NCBI GenBank assembly: GCA_900175165.2
Contig: FWWN02000322.1
Span: 62,001 to 126,000 of the forward strand
Direction: 5' to 3'
Length of the DNA stretch: 64,000 bases
DNA from: Rhizomucor pusillus
Lineage: Eukaryota; Mucoromycota; Mucoromycetes; Mucorales; Lichtheimiaceae
Shown here in pieces: positions 36,020 through 47,802 of this stretch (position 1 is its first letter; each line of letters starts with the position of its first letter). A program made the translations under genes and the position numbers. The notes below the pieces were generated by a model. The model searched no databases. It saw only the letters and a program-made list of their open reading frames with translations, and had not been told where the DNA came from.

Positions 36020-36309
36020 AAAGATGAACAATGAGAAACTGCTCGGTGTTTGTTTGTACAAAGACTTTATATAGAAACGTCTGTAAAAATGTGGAAAAAA
36101 TGAATAGAGGAAGAATCCTCAAAATATGTGCAATGTTTTGCGTGAAGAAGTATAGACAGGTTTGTTAACGCGGAGTGCTGGAACCGCGTTATTCGCCCCA
36201 ACGACATAATGAAAGAAAGATTGGACGGATAATGCATTTGAATTATCCACAAAGAAGAGTGACGAAAAACGAAAACGAAAATGAAAATGGGATCGAAAAA
36301 TGAGACAGC

Positions 36310-37484
36310 TTAGGCGCTGGCCTGTTGCTTGCGAGCCTTGAGTTCCTGGAGAGCCTTGTAATTTCTTTCCATGGACTGTCTCAAGAATTCACCGGCAGTG
36401 ATGGGTTCCGGATAGCGAGTACGGCCCTGGATGATAGCCGACTTGTTGGATTGATTAACGTAGGCGATTGAGTAGCGGGAACCTTGATATTCACCAACTT
36501 TGGGTGCACGCACACGGTGATAATTGCTCTTAAAGACATCATCGGACCAGCGCATAATCATGTCACCCAAGTTACACACGATTTCTCCATCCTTGGGCGA
36601 GACAGGTGCCCACACATCGCCGTGGCCAAATTCGGTGGAGGCTTCGCGGCCTGGACAGACCTCCAAACCATCTTCGCCTGGACGCTGGAACAGCAGGGTC
36701 AGCGTATCAAAATCCGTGTGAGCGCCGGCACGCCAGTATTCTGGAGGGAAATTCTGGCCTGTGATATCGTGGTAATGAAGACAGCGAAGCGCATTTAGAC
36801 AATCGGGTTGAGTGATATCGTGGCAGCGAGTGAAGAAATCGGCAGGAAAGCCCAAACCGAGAGCAAGACAAGTCAAAAGCTTGTGAGATACCTCGTTGCA
36901 TTGCTTCATGAAACGCTCGGCTCGTGTGCGGAAACCTGGAGCATCCTGCTCGGAAGGCCAAAGATCTTCGATGCCATGGAAACCGAGCTGCATGGATTCC
37001 TTGAGATCGACCACACCTGTCGACGGACGGATCTGTGATAGATTTTGAAAAGTTAAAAACGAGGCAATATTGGTAAAAGGAAACCTATCCTTGCATTGTA
37101 CCTGAGCTAATTTCTCCCAGCCAGCGTTGCGAGAAACGTCAATCGGATGCTTCTTTTTGGTTGCATCCGGCAGTGCAAAGAAATCAACGCTGCTTTGGAG
37201 CATGGCGTGTATATCCTCGAGAGGGATATCGTGGTTGACAAATATAATTATTAGGTCAGTAAAGAAGCCAGTTACTCTGAAAATTTTAAATACGTACCAT
37301 AGAAGAAGCCATCGGTAGTAGCAGCCTTCATCAAGTTGGCAATAATCTCTTGCTGGCGATTTTCATAATCAGAAAGGTCAATGCGCATAAAGTCCCGCTT
37401 GCTGGTAGGGATACTGGCTGAGCTCGCGGCAGCAGAGGTAAATGCAGAGTAATCGATAGGTTGGGCAACAGATGAAGAAGTCAT
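36310..37484 (-). CDS. 2-oxoglutarate/Fe(II)-dependent oxygenase, isopenicillin N synthase-like family
   Basis: Non-haem iron dioxygenase of unknown substrate. The start MTSSSVAQPIDYSAF precedes the DIOX_N domain (IDLSDYENRQQEI, ATTDGFFY). Iron ligands are seen as HTDFD and the His in SNYHRVR. The 2-oxoglutarate-binding Arg/Ser are in GSRYSIAY. Exons are complement(36310..37032, 37102..about 37241, 37298..37484), about 349 residues. The second intron is normal. The first is not: its donor is GTACGT and a good branch motif (TACTGAC) is present, but no AG stands where the conserved NHDIP sequence must resume. The most likely readings are a non-canonical acceptor or a sequence error. Without the splice the frame stops within nine codons. 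Homologues span fungi and plants, and the substrate cannot be predicted. Confidence 0.82.
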
Positions 37485-37833
37485 TGTCTGCCTGAAATTA
37501 GGAGGACAAAGAAGGCAATTTGACGGACAACAATGACAATGATTTATGCTTCTTATATATGATTTTTGTTCCTGTGCGAAAACTGGGAAAACAGATAAGG
37601 CTATGTCAATTTCCCACAGAGAAATCATGTGCTACTGGAAGTACATTATCGCTATCAACGTATACTTTCAACAATGACCTTTTTTACGTTTAAATTGCAA
37701 ATATGAGAAAACAATATATTTACAGCATGATTTACATGGAGTGGCTGCGAACAATGAGCACATAGAAGAGGAAACATTTACAGCGTATTTTTACATGGCG
37801 TGGCTGCGACCATCTATCATTGTTCTAGACAAT
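37485..37833. other. Spacer between the oxygenase and the deaminase
   Basis: Contains the oxygenase promoter and the deaminase 3' end. A short direct repeat (tttacatggagtggctgcga and a near-identical copy about 60 bases on) lies at about 37731-37810. The second copy runs into the deaminase-side flank. No gene. Confidence 0.45.
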
Positions 37834-38902
37834 CTAGTATTGCTTTCTAAAAAGCGGCATGGTGACACAGGGGAAGCGTTCTTCGCGCTCTTGTATGTAG
37901 TCATCAAGCCCATTGGCAGACATAGAGTCATAATAGCCTTCCTCGCGAAATACACTGAACGCGCACCAAAATGCATGGTCGCATTCATCCTTGAGAACGC
38001 CGCCGATGACTTTAGGGACGTGGTCATCGAGCCGATAACCACCCTTGTTTGCCGAGGCGATGACGGTATCCCTGACGCCCATGTCTCAATGCCAAACAGC
38101 AGTGATGTACACGTTAAATCGAACTTACATTTCAATCATGAGCTGCTGACGTCCACTGCGGTTGATATCTGGGATCGACGAGCCCCAGACTACACGCCCA
38201 ACACCCCGATAGATACTCTGTGCAGCGCACATGGGACACTGTATGTAGATACGAAAAATTATAGGTGGTCTGATCAGCTGAAAGCTATATTCTTGTCTTA
38301 TCAAAGATAACGAACCGGTTCGCCAGTAGTGTACAACGTCTGATGTGACCAATCCAATCCAGGGTTATTCAAATCGTCGTTGGTTGGCGATGGATAGAGT
38401 TCAGTGCAGCTAAGATGGTATATCAGTTGATAAGAGAAAATTATCCCCACCGATAACGAGCACGGCCCAGAAAAATCAGGTTTGCACCCCGCGCGCCAAA
38501 ACGCTAAACAAGGCATCCATCCCGATTTTGTTGCCTGGTAACCTACTTCCAGAAAGCTGTCGTCTCTCCTTTATAGATCAACCAAACCATTACTGATTCG
38601 TATAAATAAACACGTATCTTATCTCCTTCTGATTTACCATGCAAGAGTTTATTCCTGCGATTGGAGTTTGCGCCGTAGCAGGAAATCTCGTTCTTGGTAT
38701 GATCGACGATCAAGGCACCAAATGGAAACGTGGGATTGTGGATGAGTACATGATCCAAGGCCAAACGCATGTAGCATTTGTCTATCTCTGGTTGCTCCTT
38801 CAAATCACGGCAAGGATTAATGCTGCCGTCCAGTCCAGGAACGGCGGATGTTGCACCCAGAATGGGCGACGAAAGCGCGAGCAAAGCTTTGGTGATTTGC
38901 AT
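37834..38902 (-). CDS. Zinc-dependent nucleoside/base deaminase (cytidine/guanine deaminase-like), possibly secreted
   Basis: Exons complement(37834..38071, 38129..38238, 38316..38409, 38547..38568, 38638..38902) give 242 residues. The CDA-fold zinc site is complete: HGE (zinc His, catalytic Glu) and PCPMC (two zinc cysteines), with NCTELYPSP and TLYTTGEPCPMCAAQSIYRG typical of the tRNA/guanine-deaminase subgroup. The Glu of HGE lies in a 22-base micro-exon. The N-terminus MQITKALLALSSPILGATSA is signal-peptide-like, and CRDLKEQPEIDKCYMR follows, so the enzyme may enter the secretory path. This is unusual for the fold but seen in fungal relatives with such N-termini. The GTTCGT donor of intron 3 is weak but keeps the frame. 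The acidic C-terminal third ends PCVTMPLFRKQY. The substrate is not predictable. Confidence 0.83.
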
Positions 38903-39292
38903 GTGGGTAGCAGGATGGAAAAAAGAAGAAAAGACAACGATAGGGATAATTCCCAGTGGGCGGAATTGAGTTCTGTCACATCCGTCTGTGTGATTGTGAA
39001 CAAAAGCGGTAATCTTCTGCTGGCGGGGAACCCTGCCGTTCCCGTCCAGTCGTTATCACCGGCCCGTCTCAAAAGGGCGATATGGTCTAAAACCTTTATC
39101 AGAATCCATATAAAATGGAACCCTTCAATGTCTTTTGTTTCCTCTTTGCAGCCAGCCCAGCAGATATTCATACGATACTGTTTGGAAGCGCACTTTTCAA
39201 CGCACTCCTGCTTTCCTCTTCATTTACTACAACCGCCGCCAGTTCCTGCTCTTCAACACAGCAGTTGATTTCCTTCTTACTTTGTTTCCTGA
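38903..39292. other. Divergent promoter between deaminase and purine permease
   Basis: About 390 bases between two head-to-head genes that both touch purine/nucleobase metabolism. No independent gene supported. A shared regulator site would be expected here but none is recognised. Confidence 0.5.
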
Positions 39293-41394
39293 ATGACATC
39301 CCAGTCACCTTCTTCCAGCAACACCAGCGTACCCTCCAGCATGTCCAAAAAGCACTATGACATAGATGTTCGCACTGAACAAATTCAAGATATGGTATAT
39401 CCACAGGCTATCCCGCCTATTGTGCAAAAGTCGCTGGGCAGTCGCATAAAGCGCAAGTTCACTACTCGCGAAGGCTGGATCGGAGACTATGACTACCGGG
39501 CACTTTGGTAAGGTTTTCTCTCGACAGATCGTCCTAGTCTGTAAGCATATCGGTGAACCGCAGACTAACCTTTGTTACTTAACAAATTTAGCATGCCTCG
39601 TTTGCCCTTTGTTACCAAGAAAGCAAATTCTTCGCCGTTCTATGGACCTAACGAGGATATTCCTGTTTTCCTGGCAATTATCATGGGTATCCAGCGTAAG
39701 TGAAACTCATTAGATTAATGTAGTTGCAGAAATATGCTTATGACTATTGATTTAGATTTTTTGGCTGTGATCGGAGGCATTATCACGCCCACCTTGCTCA
39801 TCTCTGGCACAGGCAGCAACGCTCTTAATCTCGACGAACAGACGAGACAGTATATGATTTCGGCCTCGCTTTTCGTTTCTGGTTTGATGAGGTATGTACT
39901 GCTTTCTATTTTATTTGCAATCTAAGCTATCTTATCGGTTATTGTAGTATCGTTCAAATTATTCGTCTCAGAATCCCAAAGACACGATACTTTATCGGCG
40001 CAGGGTACATATGATTCACTAACAAATCCTGTATCTTTCAAGCTAACATCAGGTTCCATAGTTTGCTGCAAATCACTGGTGTTTCTTTTGCCAACCTTCC
40101 AGCTAGTCAAGCCATGGTCCAGAATATGTACAAGAGCGGCGTCTGCCCTACGGAAGTCGCGGCTGATGGAACTGTCACCTACCTACCTTGTCCAGATGCT
40201 TTTGGCTCTATTCTAGGCACTCAGATGATATGTGCCTTTTTAACTATTGCCATTAGCTTCCTACCTCCTCGAATTATCCGACGCTTGTTCCCCAAGATAG
40301 TCACTGGGATCGTATTGCTGGTTATTGGTTCTTCTCTCTTGACAACCGGCATGGAAAACTGGGCAGGAGGCACTGGACCGTGTATGAGCCGCCCTACTAC
40401 TGGTGACTATATGCTCTGCCCATCCAACGATGCCCCGAATGCTCAACCCTGGGGTGGACCGGTCAACTTTGCACTTGGCGCATCTGTATTCTTCACTACT
40501 CTTGTGATCGAACTCGTCGGGTCTGTCTTCCTGAAAAACGTATCCGTTGTTATCGGTCTCCTTGTTGGTTGTGTTATTGCTGCTGGTATCGGCATGTTTG
40601 ATGGCTCCAGCATTGCTATCGCACCCGCCGCAACCTTCCTCTGGGTCAAGACGTTCAAGTTGAGTGTTTACGGTCCTGGTATTATCCCGTTCCTTTTCGT
40701 CTATCTTGACATGTCAATTGAGTGTTTGGGTGATCTGACCGCCGCCTGCGACGTATCTGGAATTCCCATTGAAGGACCATCGTTTGAAGAACGTGCTCAA
40801 GGTGGACTTTTAGCCGATGGTCTCTCTGGTATATTGTCCGGCCTAGCAACCAGTCTCGGAGTCGTCACCTTCTCACAGAACAACGGTGTCATTGCCGTTA
40901 CTCGATGCGCCAGTCGAGTTGCAGGCATGTTCACTGCCGCCTTGCTTATCCTCTTTGGCATCTTTTCAAAGATTTCGGCAGCCTTGCTAGCTATCCCGTC
41001 TCCGTTGATAGGAGGCATGTCCGTGTTCTTGTTCGCATCCGTAGCAACCTCTGGCATCCGTATCCTTAGCTATCTCGAATGGACTCGTCGAGATCGTGTT
41101 ATTATCGCCGCGTCGCTTGCTATTGCCCTCGGTGTTGCCGTAGTTCCTGATTGGTTTACCTACGTCATGCCAACCGTTGAGAATACTGCCCTGCAAGGTT
41201 TCTACGATGCTATCTCGACTGTCTGCGGCACAGGTTACATTATGGCTGGTATTCTATCGATCGTGCTCAACCTTATCTTGCCATACGAAGCCAAGCCTGA
41301 CCATCAGGACGATGCTGCTGCTCCTCAGCTCGGCGGCGCCGGACGCGTTTACCGTGACGAAGAAGCCGGCCAGGTCATCGAAGTCAGGAACTGA
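39293..41394 (+). CDS. Urate/xanthine permease, NCS2 (nucleobase-ascorbate transporter) family
   Basis: Plasma-membrane proton symporter for urate and/or xanthine, UapA/UapC-like. Exons 39293..39507, 39592..39695, 39756..39891, 39948..40004 and 40062..41394 give 614 residues. Many hydrophobic segments are visible, as expected for 14 helices. The NAT signature reads SQNNGVIAVTRCASR, the substrate-site motif of the family. The segment FLAVIGGIITPTLLISG corresponds to TM1, and a conserved acidic LFVYLDMSIECLGD segment is also present. The cytosolic tail is short and polar, ending GQVIEVRN. It sits head to head with the deaminase, which suggests joint use in purine salvage (inference). Confidence 0.94.
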
Positions 41395-41826
41395 ATTAAA
41401 AAGTGATATATGCATCCTCACGACATGTGAACCGTTCGTATCCTTATTCTCCTTATTATTGTATGTATTATTCGCATTCTGGGATGGCGTTTCCTTCGTT
41501 TCCAACGGTCTCCCCCAATCTTTCTTGAAGGATCAAACTTGCCAGAAAAGATCACAGTGGAAACCTGGAAATGCTCGCAGTTACAGTCACTCTGCGTAAC
41601 CAAACCTGTACAAACTTCCCGCTTGTCTTCTCCTTTTGTATTTTACCCATTAAAGTATCTTAATTATTTTTCAATCTATCTACATTGATTACAGCAAAGA
41701 GACTTGGAGGGCGCGCAAGAGCAGAGTTGATGCAATTGATCACTTCTTTCATGCGCTTCGGCAGGGGAGTGGGAAAAAAAAGAGGAAAACTGTAGGATCG
41801 TAGGGTTCAAATTATATATCTGCACA
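41395..41826. other. Convergent 3' flanks of permease and Swi3
   Basis: A/T-rich transcript ends. No gene supported. Confidence 0.5.
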
Positions 41827-44513
41827 CTATGATGGTGTAGGTGTATTGCTAGACGATGATGCTGCACTTTGCAAATTCCACGCTCGAGTTGGGTATTGTC
41901 TGTTGAGGGCTTCAAGAGAGCTGAGAACAGCAGCTGCTTGTTTTTCAATTTCCTTCAATTCATTGTCAAGTATCAAATCCTGGTCATCGTATTGCTGTAT
42001 CTTGATTTTAAGCTTATTAATCATGGTCTTAATCGCAAGCCGGGTCAGGTGCTGGAGATCTCGATCTTCATACGCTGCAAGTTTCTTTGCTTGTTCTACG
42101 GCGCTCTCGAGTACAGCAATCGTGGTCCTTCGAATCTTTTCGCGAGAGAATCCACCCGATTCGCCCGATTCATCTACATCCATAGCATCCTCGTCCTGCA
42201 CCAATTCTCGAATAGCACGTTTTGCCGCGTGTGCACCGATGCCTGCGCTGACATGGCCGGATAAAAATGCAATAAGTGCCATAACAGGATTATCTTGATC
42301 ACCAAACGGTAGCTCCTCCAACTCTGCTTCCGATAGCTTTGCTGTCAAGAAACGATCGTTGATAGGCAACTGCAAAAACTGTGTGATACATTGCTCTTTG
42401 GAACGGCTGCCAACATGAACCGATATCGCTAACCAATCGTCATCGTATTGCTCGACACCTTCTAGCAATCGCAATATCTCGTCTTCAGACCAATCGTCGT
42501 CTGCTAACTCTGTATCGTTCTTGTCTACGCGAAGGAACTCTCCTTTCCAAGTGGCCGAGGTAAACTTGCCGTTTAGGAAGCAATCAATACATACGTAAAC
42601 ATCCTTGTATTTCAGATTCTGGTATCGAATTTCGGTACAATCTTCGCCGCAAGATGTGCAATTGAAAATCGCTCGGGCATCGGGATTCATGTCGTCCTGG
42701 ACTTGGACTTCCCACTTTGAGGTACGGTCAGGAATATCTTTGTAAATCAAGTCCTCTAAATACTGCATCGAAGGTTTCGCTTGTCTAAAATCTCGTTGAG
42801 TTCCAACACTTGTTATGCCGGCGTCTGGTTCACTGTCGATATACGGATCGTAGATACGTCTTCGAGGATCAACCTGCCGTTTGGAGTCAGCTTCATTCCA
42901 CGTTCCTCACAATATTGCCACAGATACTTGCCTCATTGTTAATCAATCCAACATGCTCCAAAAAGCTGTGCACTCGCACGACGGCAAGCAGATCGGTTTT
43001 CAAAGCAGCTTTACAGTTGGTCATGCTTAGGTAATAGCTAGGGTTGTTTCGATATGCGCTGATCATATAGTTTCGGATTTTCATGTACTCCTTCTCCTTT
43101 TTCTTGTCATTGAAATATTCAGGCAGAGCTGTCTTTTCGATTTGATGTACCGACGATTGATCGAACCACGGAGGTGTGTAAAGGTTATTGTAGTCATACG
43201 GCGTTGCATTGCAGATTCGAGCTAAATCTACATTTGTGGATGACGTTTCACGTGAGTTCGAAAGCGTAGCATAAACGATTTCATGAGCTTACCATCTTTA
43301 ATATTCACGTCTCCATCAACTTGTTCCATAGGGCTTGCAGGTCTTGATGTTGAATCTCTGGGTTCTTCGATATACAAAGTGGTGTACCGAGTTATATTGC
43401 CTATGTCGCCATTTTGATACGGTTCAAACTCGTTTTTCCGCTGTCGGCTGCCCAGTTGTGGTCGCTCGCGCTCGATATCCCTGATGCGCACGGACGGTTG
43501 ACACCCAGGATTCAGAACTGGCAATGGAGGCCCAGTATCCTCCCGGCCTGAAGCACCTCCTTCTCTCGGTAACGTTGATACAATGCCAGATTGTGTATCC
43601 AAAATGTCACCTCTATGCGCTTCTTGCTCTGCTGTTCGAGTTTCATCTTCTGCGCCGTCCATTTCCTCATAATCCTCCTCGTTCATGATCTCGTTGAACT
43701 TTGCAGTATCCTGAAGCCACCGAGCCGTTATATGCCAAGGACCTCTGTGCAGCGGTGCTTCCTCTGGGTCTGCAAACTGGTCCGTTTGATCCAGCCAGTT
43801 ATCGTATGAATCTGGATAATACCACCAATGTACCAGCACTTTGCCATCATCTTTCTCCAATGTTCGAAACCACTCTTCCTCCGCGCCGTCGTAGTGATGC
43901 AGCGTTCCGTAAAGAATATGTGTCGCTTGTTGTATGTCCTCCATTACCGGGACTGTAATACATGAGTTTTACGCGGAGACAGTAGCTGGATATCATCATC
44001 ATTCTACTTACACTGTAGCTTTTTGGCCAAGTTGGTAAGCGATTTGCGCGTTGGATCAGGCATCGAGCGTGCAAAGCCTAGTTTTGGTGTGCTGATAATG
44101 TTTGCTTTTTGCAAAAGTTGTCGTATATGCTGGATCATTTCTGCATTTTTGGCCTTCTTTGAAGGACTAAAGTCCCATTTGGATAACTTGTTGCTAACGC
44201 GATACGAGTAGGCTCCTATGAGGATGGTATATACAGGAGCAGCTTTCGTCAGTGGTTTGTCTTGTTCGATTTTGAAGAGTTTGGACGGTATGCGAAGGGG
44301 TGCGTTGGGAGTCTTGTTATTGATGCCAAGGTGATCGTACTGGAATTGCTGAATCTGTGCAATCAGGATGGAGAGTTCACGCGCCGTAAAGACGAGATCG
44401 GGCTGGTGCGGCTGCAATTCAGCCAGTAATGGCTCGCGTATGCTTTCGAAGCATTTGACAACAGGTGCCGACTCGTAAAACCCAAAGTCGACTCTGGTAT
44501 TTTTCGTCGCCAT
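41827..44513 (-). CDS. SWI3: Swi3/SMARCC-type core subunit of SWI/SNF-family remodellers
   Basis: Scaffold subunit of a nucleosome-remodelling complex, about 800 residues. The start is MATKNTRVDFGFYESAPVV (44513). The N-terminal module is the animal SMARCC kind: a MarR-like region (KAAPVYTILIGAYSYR), a BRCT-like region and a chromo-like block VLVHWWYYPDSYDNWLDQ followed by ITARWLQDTAKFNEIMNEED. Next come SWIRM (VHQIEKTALPEYF to VRVHSFLEHVGLINNE), a ZZ zinc finger (CTSCGEDCTEIRYQ, CIDC), a SANT domain (WSEDEILRLLEGVEQYDDDW, SKEQCITQFLQLPI) and a C-terminal coiled coil (LKEIEKQAAAVLSSLEALNR). The intron after SWIRM (42874-42931) has a GCAAGT donor, a GC-AG intron. Yeast Swi3/Rsc8 lack the complete N-terminal module, so this is the ancestral form. 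Confidence 0.92.
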
Positions 44514-44988
44514 ACTCGCTGCTGGCTTTTGCGTGAAAAAGAACAAATCTCTGAACGGATACCAGAGCCAGGTATTCCCGACGAAATGCCAGGAGCTGAT
44601 CAACGATCAAGGGATAGAGTCAAGCCTAACCATTCCAATCTATTATCGTTCTCTGTAAATATAGTGGCATGAAAAATCTTAGAAAACATTTTTGAACCGA
44701 TATTCCATTATAACTTAATCTGTAATACATAAGCTATTAAATATCATCATTGGTCACAGTTGTTGTAACTTTTGAGACGACATATCTATCCATTGTTATG
44801 CATTGGCCTTACACATCAAATCCTGTATCTAGTAATATACGAGACATATACTCGATATGAAGACGTCTCATGTACACATTTGGAGTGGTTGGATACAATT
44901 CATTTCTCTGCAATATCACCATGCATGAGCTTTTCTATCTGCGCACCACAAGAAGGGAGAAACGCGCGACTTGATCAAACACTACCCA
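44514..44988. other. Divergent promoter between SWI3 and the PTAR1-like gene
   Basis: A/T-rich. No gene supported. Confidence 0.5.
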
Positions 44989-46293
44989 ATGTCGCTTTAT
45001 AAGAAGCTACTTGATGCATTGACATTACACGACATGTTCGTATACACAACATAAACATCTGTCACCGTATCTGCTGAACTACAAACACTTATCTTGCAAG
45101 TGATGAGCTAGGCATTCTGCCAAGCAATCCTGACTGGAAGGAACTTCCACCGGACAGTCAAATATACCATCCTATCGTCGTTATAGAAACAAAACTTGGA
45201 CTATCATTCGAATGCTGGACAGTACTTCTCAAGGAAGCACATGAGCAATACTGGAATGCGCGGGAGAACAACGATACTCTGCGGATAGAGCAAGCAAGTC
45301 GAATAATGATCATTCTCAAACCGGACAACGTCACTGCAATGAATACTAGGTGCGATGAAAGGCTGTGTACTCGTTATCTTGGTTATCAAACGCGAGTTAT
45401 TGAATATTCATATTCAATTATAGAAAGAAGCTCATCAAATTAAAAGTGGTCGATCCAAAAGATGAGCTGAAGCTGCTTGAGCTTGTGTTCACTATCCCAA
45501 GACATGCAAAAAGTGGAATCGCATGGTATCACAGGTAGATCGGTTTATTCGTACACAGTAAATGCAATCAAAAGAGTAATAGAATCTTGAGTATAGACGA
45601 TGGCTTTATGAAATAATACAAGAGCGTGAATCCGGCAATATCTTGGACCATATCGACCTTGAAAGCGAACAAAGTTTATGTACGCGGGCAGCGACAATCT
45701 ATCCTCGCAATTACTATGCGTGGCAACATAGGCGATGGATTCTAAATCAAATAACGACGATTGATCTGCTACATGAAGAGTACGAGCGAACTCGGAATTG
45801 GGTAGAAAGGAACATCAGCGATTATTCTGGGCAACATTATCTGAGCCTAGTTATGACTGCTTTGAGAAATCACAGTGCAGAAGTTGATACTGCAAAGCAT
45901 CTGGAATGGCTGGAAGCTTTGATGCTACGGTTCCCCGGTCACGAATCACTTTGGTATCATCGTCGAACTTGCTTCGCCATTTTCGAAGCAACAGGAAAAG
46001 CCTTATCTTTGGAGAATGAGCATGCTTTCATCGAAAATTCTGCCCATTCGGCAGAGACAAGGCGAAAGCACACAGCGGTGCAAGATGAGCAGGAATTCCT
46101 AACGAAACATATCATATTTGCTTATCGTTATGGATATTGGTTATGTATCAAGGTATGCGTAGATCAAGGATGGTTAACAAACTTGATTAACAATCAATGC
46201 TATCTGCAGGTCAAGGATAATCGTAAACGCGATGTATATGCATCGAAACTGGTAGACATGGGCAGCTTCAAAGTAAAGTCGGATCCAGTGTGA
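44989..46293 (+). CDS. PTAR1-like protein prenyltransferase alpha subunit
   Basis: Alpha-subunit-repeat protein related to animal PTAR1, which pairs with the Rab geranylgeranyltransferase beta subunit as GGTase III. I start at MSLYKKLLDALTLHD (44989), spliced through a GTTCGT donor to IDELGILPSNPDW. DELGILP...HPIVVIETKLG aligns with the PTAR1 opening. Prenyltransferase alpha repeats follow: KPDNVTAMNTRKKLI, SGIAWYHRRWL, YPRNYYAWQHRRWIL, SDYSGQHYLSLVM and FPGHESLWYHRR. Five or six exons encode about 360 residues. The stop follows KVKSDPV at 46293. It is distinct from the GGTase-I/farnesyltransferase alpha and Rab GGTase alpha subunits, because it has the DELG/ETKLG start. Budding yeast has at best a very diverged relative. 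Function is inferred. Confidence 0.83.
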
Positions 46294-46382
46294 AAAAGGG
46301 CGATTTGTATCTACTCTTTTTTCTTTGTGGATCATTGTTTTTACATTACAGAACGGAAATTTTTATATCTTGAATCTATAAC

Positions 46383-47802
46383 TTAAGCCTGCTTCTTGTC
46401 TCCCTTGTGTTCTCCAAAGACATCGTTGTCGGGGCCAAACATCAATACAGGGTCACTGAGAGTAGACAGATTAGACTTTTGCAAATTGATAATGAAATAT
46501 CAAGTCTTACCATGTGCGAACAGGCTCTTCGCGACCAATCTTTGTAATTTCCTCGACATCCTCAGGGTCCATCTTGAAATATTCAATGTTGGCCTTGATA
46601 CGCTCGGGAGTCACAGACTTCGGGATGACTGAAAGGACATAAGCATGAGCAATCTGCTGCGATAACGGTATTGTTTGGAAACTTACCGCAATAACCACGG
46701 GCAACACCCCAGTTGATCAAGACCTGGACAGGAGACTTGTTGTATTTTTCGGCAGCCTTGAGGACAGCAGGGTGTTCCAAGGTCTTCTTGTGACCAGTGG
46801 AAGAGAACCAGGAGTAACCAGGGTTACCGAGAGGAGAGTAGGCGGTCAAAACCATGTTGTGCTTCTTGGCCCACTCGACCATTTCTTCTTGGGGTAAACT
46901 GGGGTGAATTTCGATCTTTACAAGAGCACATCAGTTGAAGGTCTAGTCATTGAATACTGCACACGATAATTGTTGAACATGATAGTACCTGGTTCATAGC
47001 AGGAGGAATTTCACACTTGCTCATAAGATCTTCCAACATGGGTATGGTAAAGTTGGAAACACCTAGAACAATCCCATTAAAATGCAAGTTATATGCAGTC
47101 TGCTGTTGATATTTACCAATGGTGCGTACAAGACCATCCTTGACGAGTTTCTCCATTTCACGCCAAGTTTCGATGATAGGGACGTCAATGCACTTGATAT
47201 GGTTGTTTTCGTCTCTGGGCTGCAATTGATCGTGCTCAAAGCCATGGAATTCCCAAGCCTAATTGCATTAATTTGGTCATGTTGTCCAAATATATGCACC
47301 CGAAGGAGAAGAAGAATTACCATTGGCCAGTGCAACATGTACATGTCAAGATAATCAAACTGGAGATCCTTGAGCGAACGTTCGCAGGCGGGTCTGACAT
47401 GCTCTGGCTTGTGATGAGTGTTCCAGAGCTTAGTGGTTACAAAGACCTTCTCGCGAGGGACACTGCTTTCGCGGATAGCTTTGCCGAGAGACTCTTCGGT
47501 CTTGTCTAATGCAAAATGATGCGCGGAAAGCCAAGAGGTCAGTGTCACAGACAAGCAGGATAGTATGAAATGGATACTTTACAGAGGTAAGCAGTATCGA
47601 AATGGCGGTAGCCTTCCTCCAATGCGACTTTGGCAGCCTTATATACCAAATCGGGGGCATCAGCGCCACCGAAGGTGCCGTATCCGATCATTGGAAGTTC
47701 ATAGCCGCTGCTTAGCTAATGGACGCAGTTGAGTAAGGATGATTTTCTGGGACAATGAAAGCATAAGCAACGAACCTTTATAGTAGGAACGTTTGCTGCC
47801 AT
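46383..47802 (-). CDS. Aldo-keto reductase (aldose/xylose reductase-like)
   Basis: NADPH-dependent carbonyl reductase, cytosolic TIM barrel. The start MAANVPTIK leads to [16 protein letters not shown]. The active-site set is present: Asp in GYRHFDTAY with the Tyr, Lys in TTKLWNTHH and His in MLHWP. Cofactor signatures are [12 protein letters not shown] and [14 protein letters not shown]. Eight or so exons, many very short, are separated by introns of 50-95 bases. The end [13 protein letters not shown] is ordinary for the family. The substrate could be xylose, glyceraldehyde or other sugar aldehydes and is not decided by sequence. It is divergent from the small secreted-protein candidate, with only 217 bases between start codons. 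Confidence 0.92.

Noticed and set aside
37741..38310. 189-codon frame on the + strand
   Set aside because: It is antisense to exons 3-5 of the deaminase, whose zinc motifs and splice phases are coherent.
38639..39268. 209-codon frame on the + strand
   Set aside because: It is antisense to exon 1 of the deaminase and then runs into the permease promoter. Low-complexity composition.
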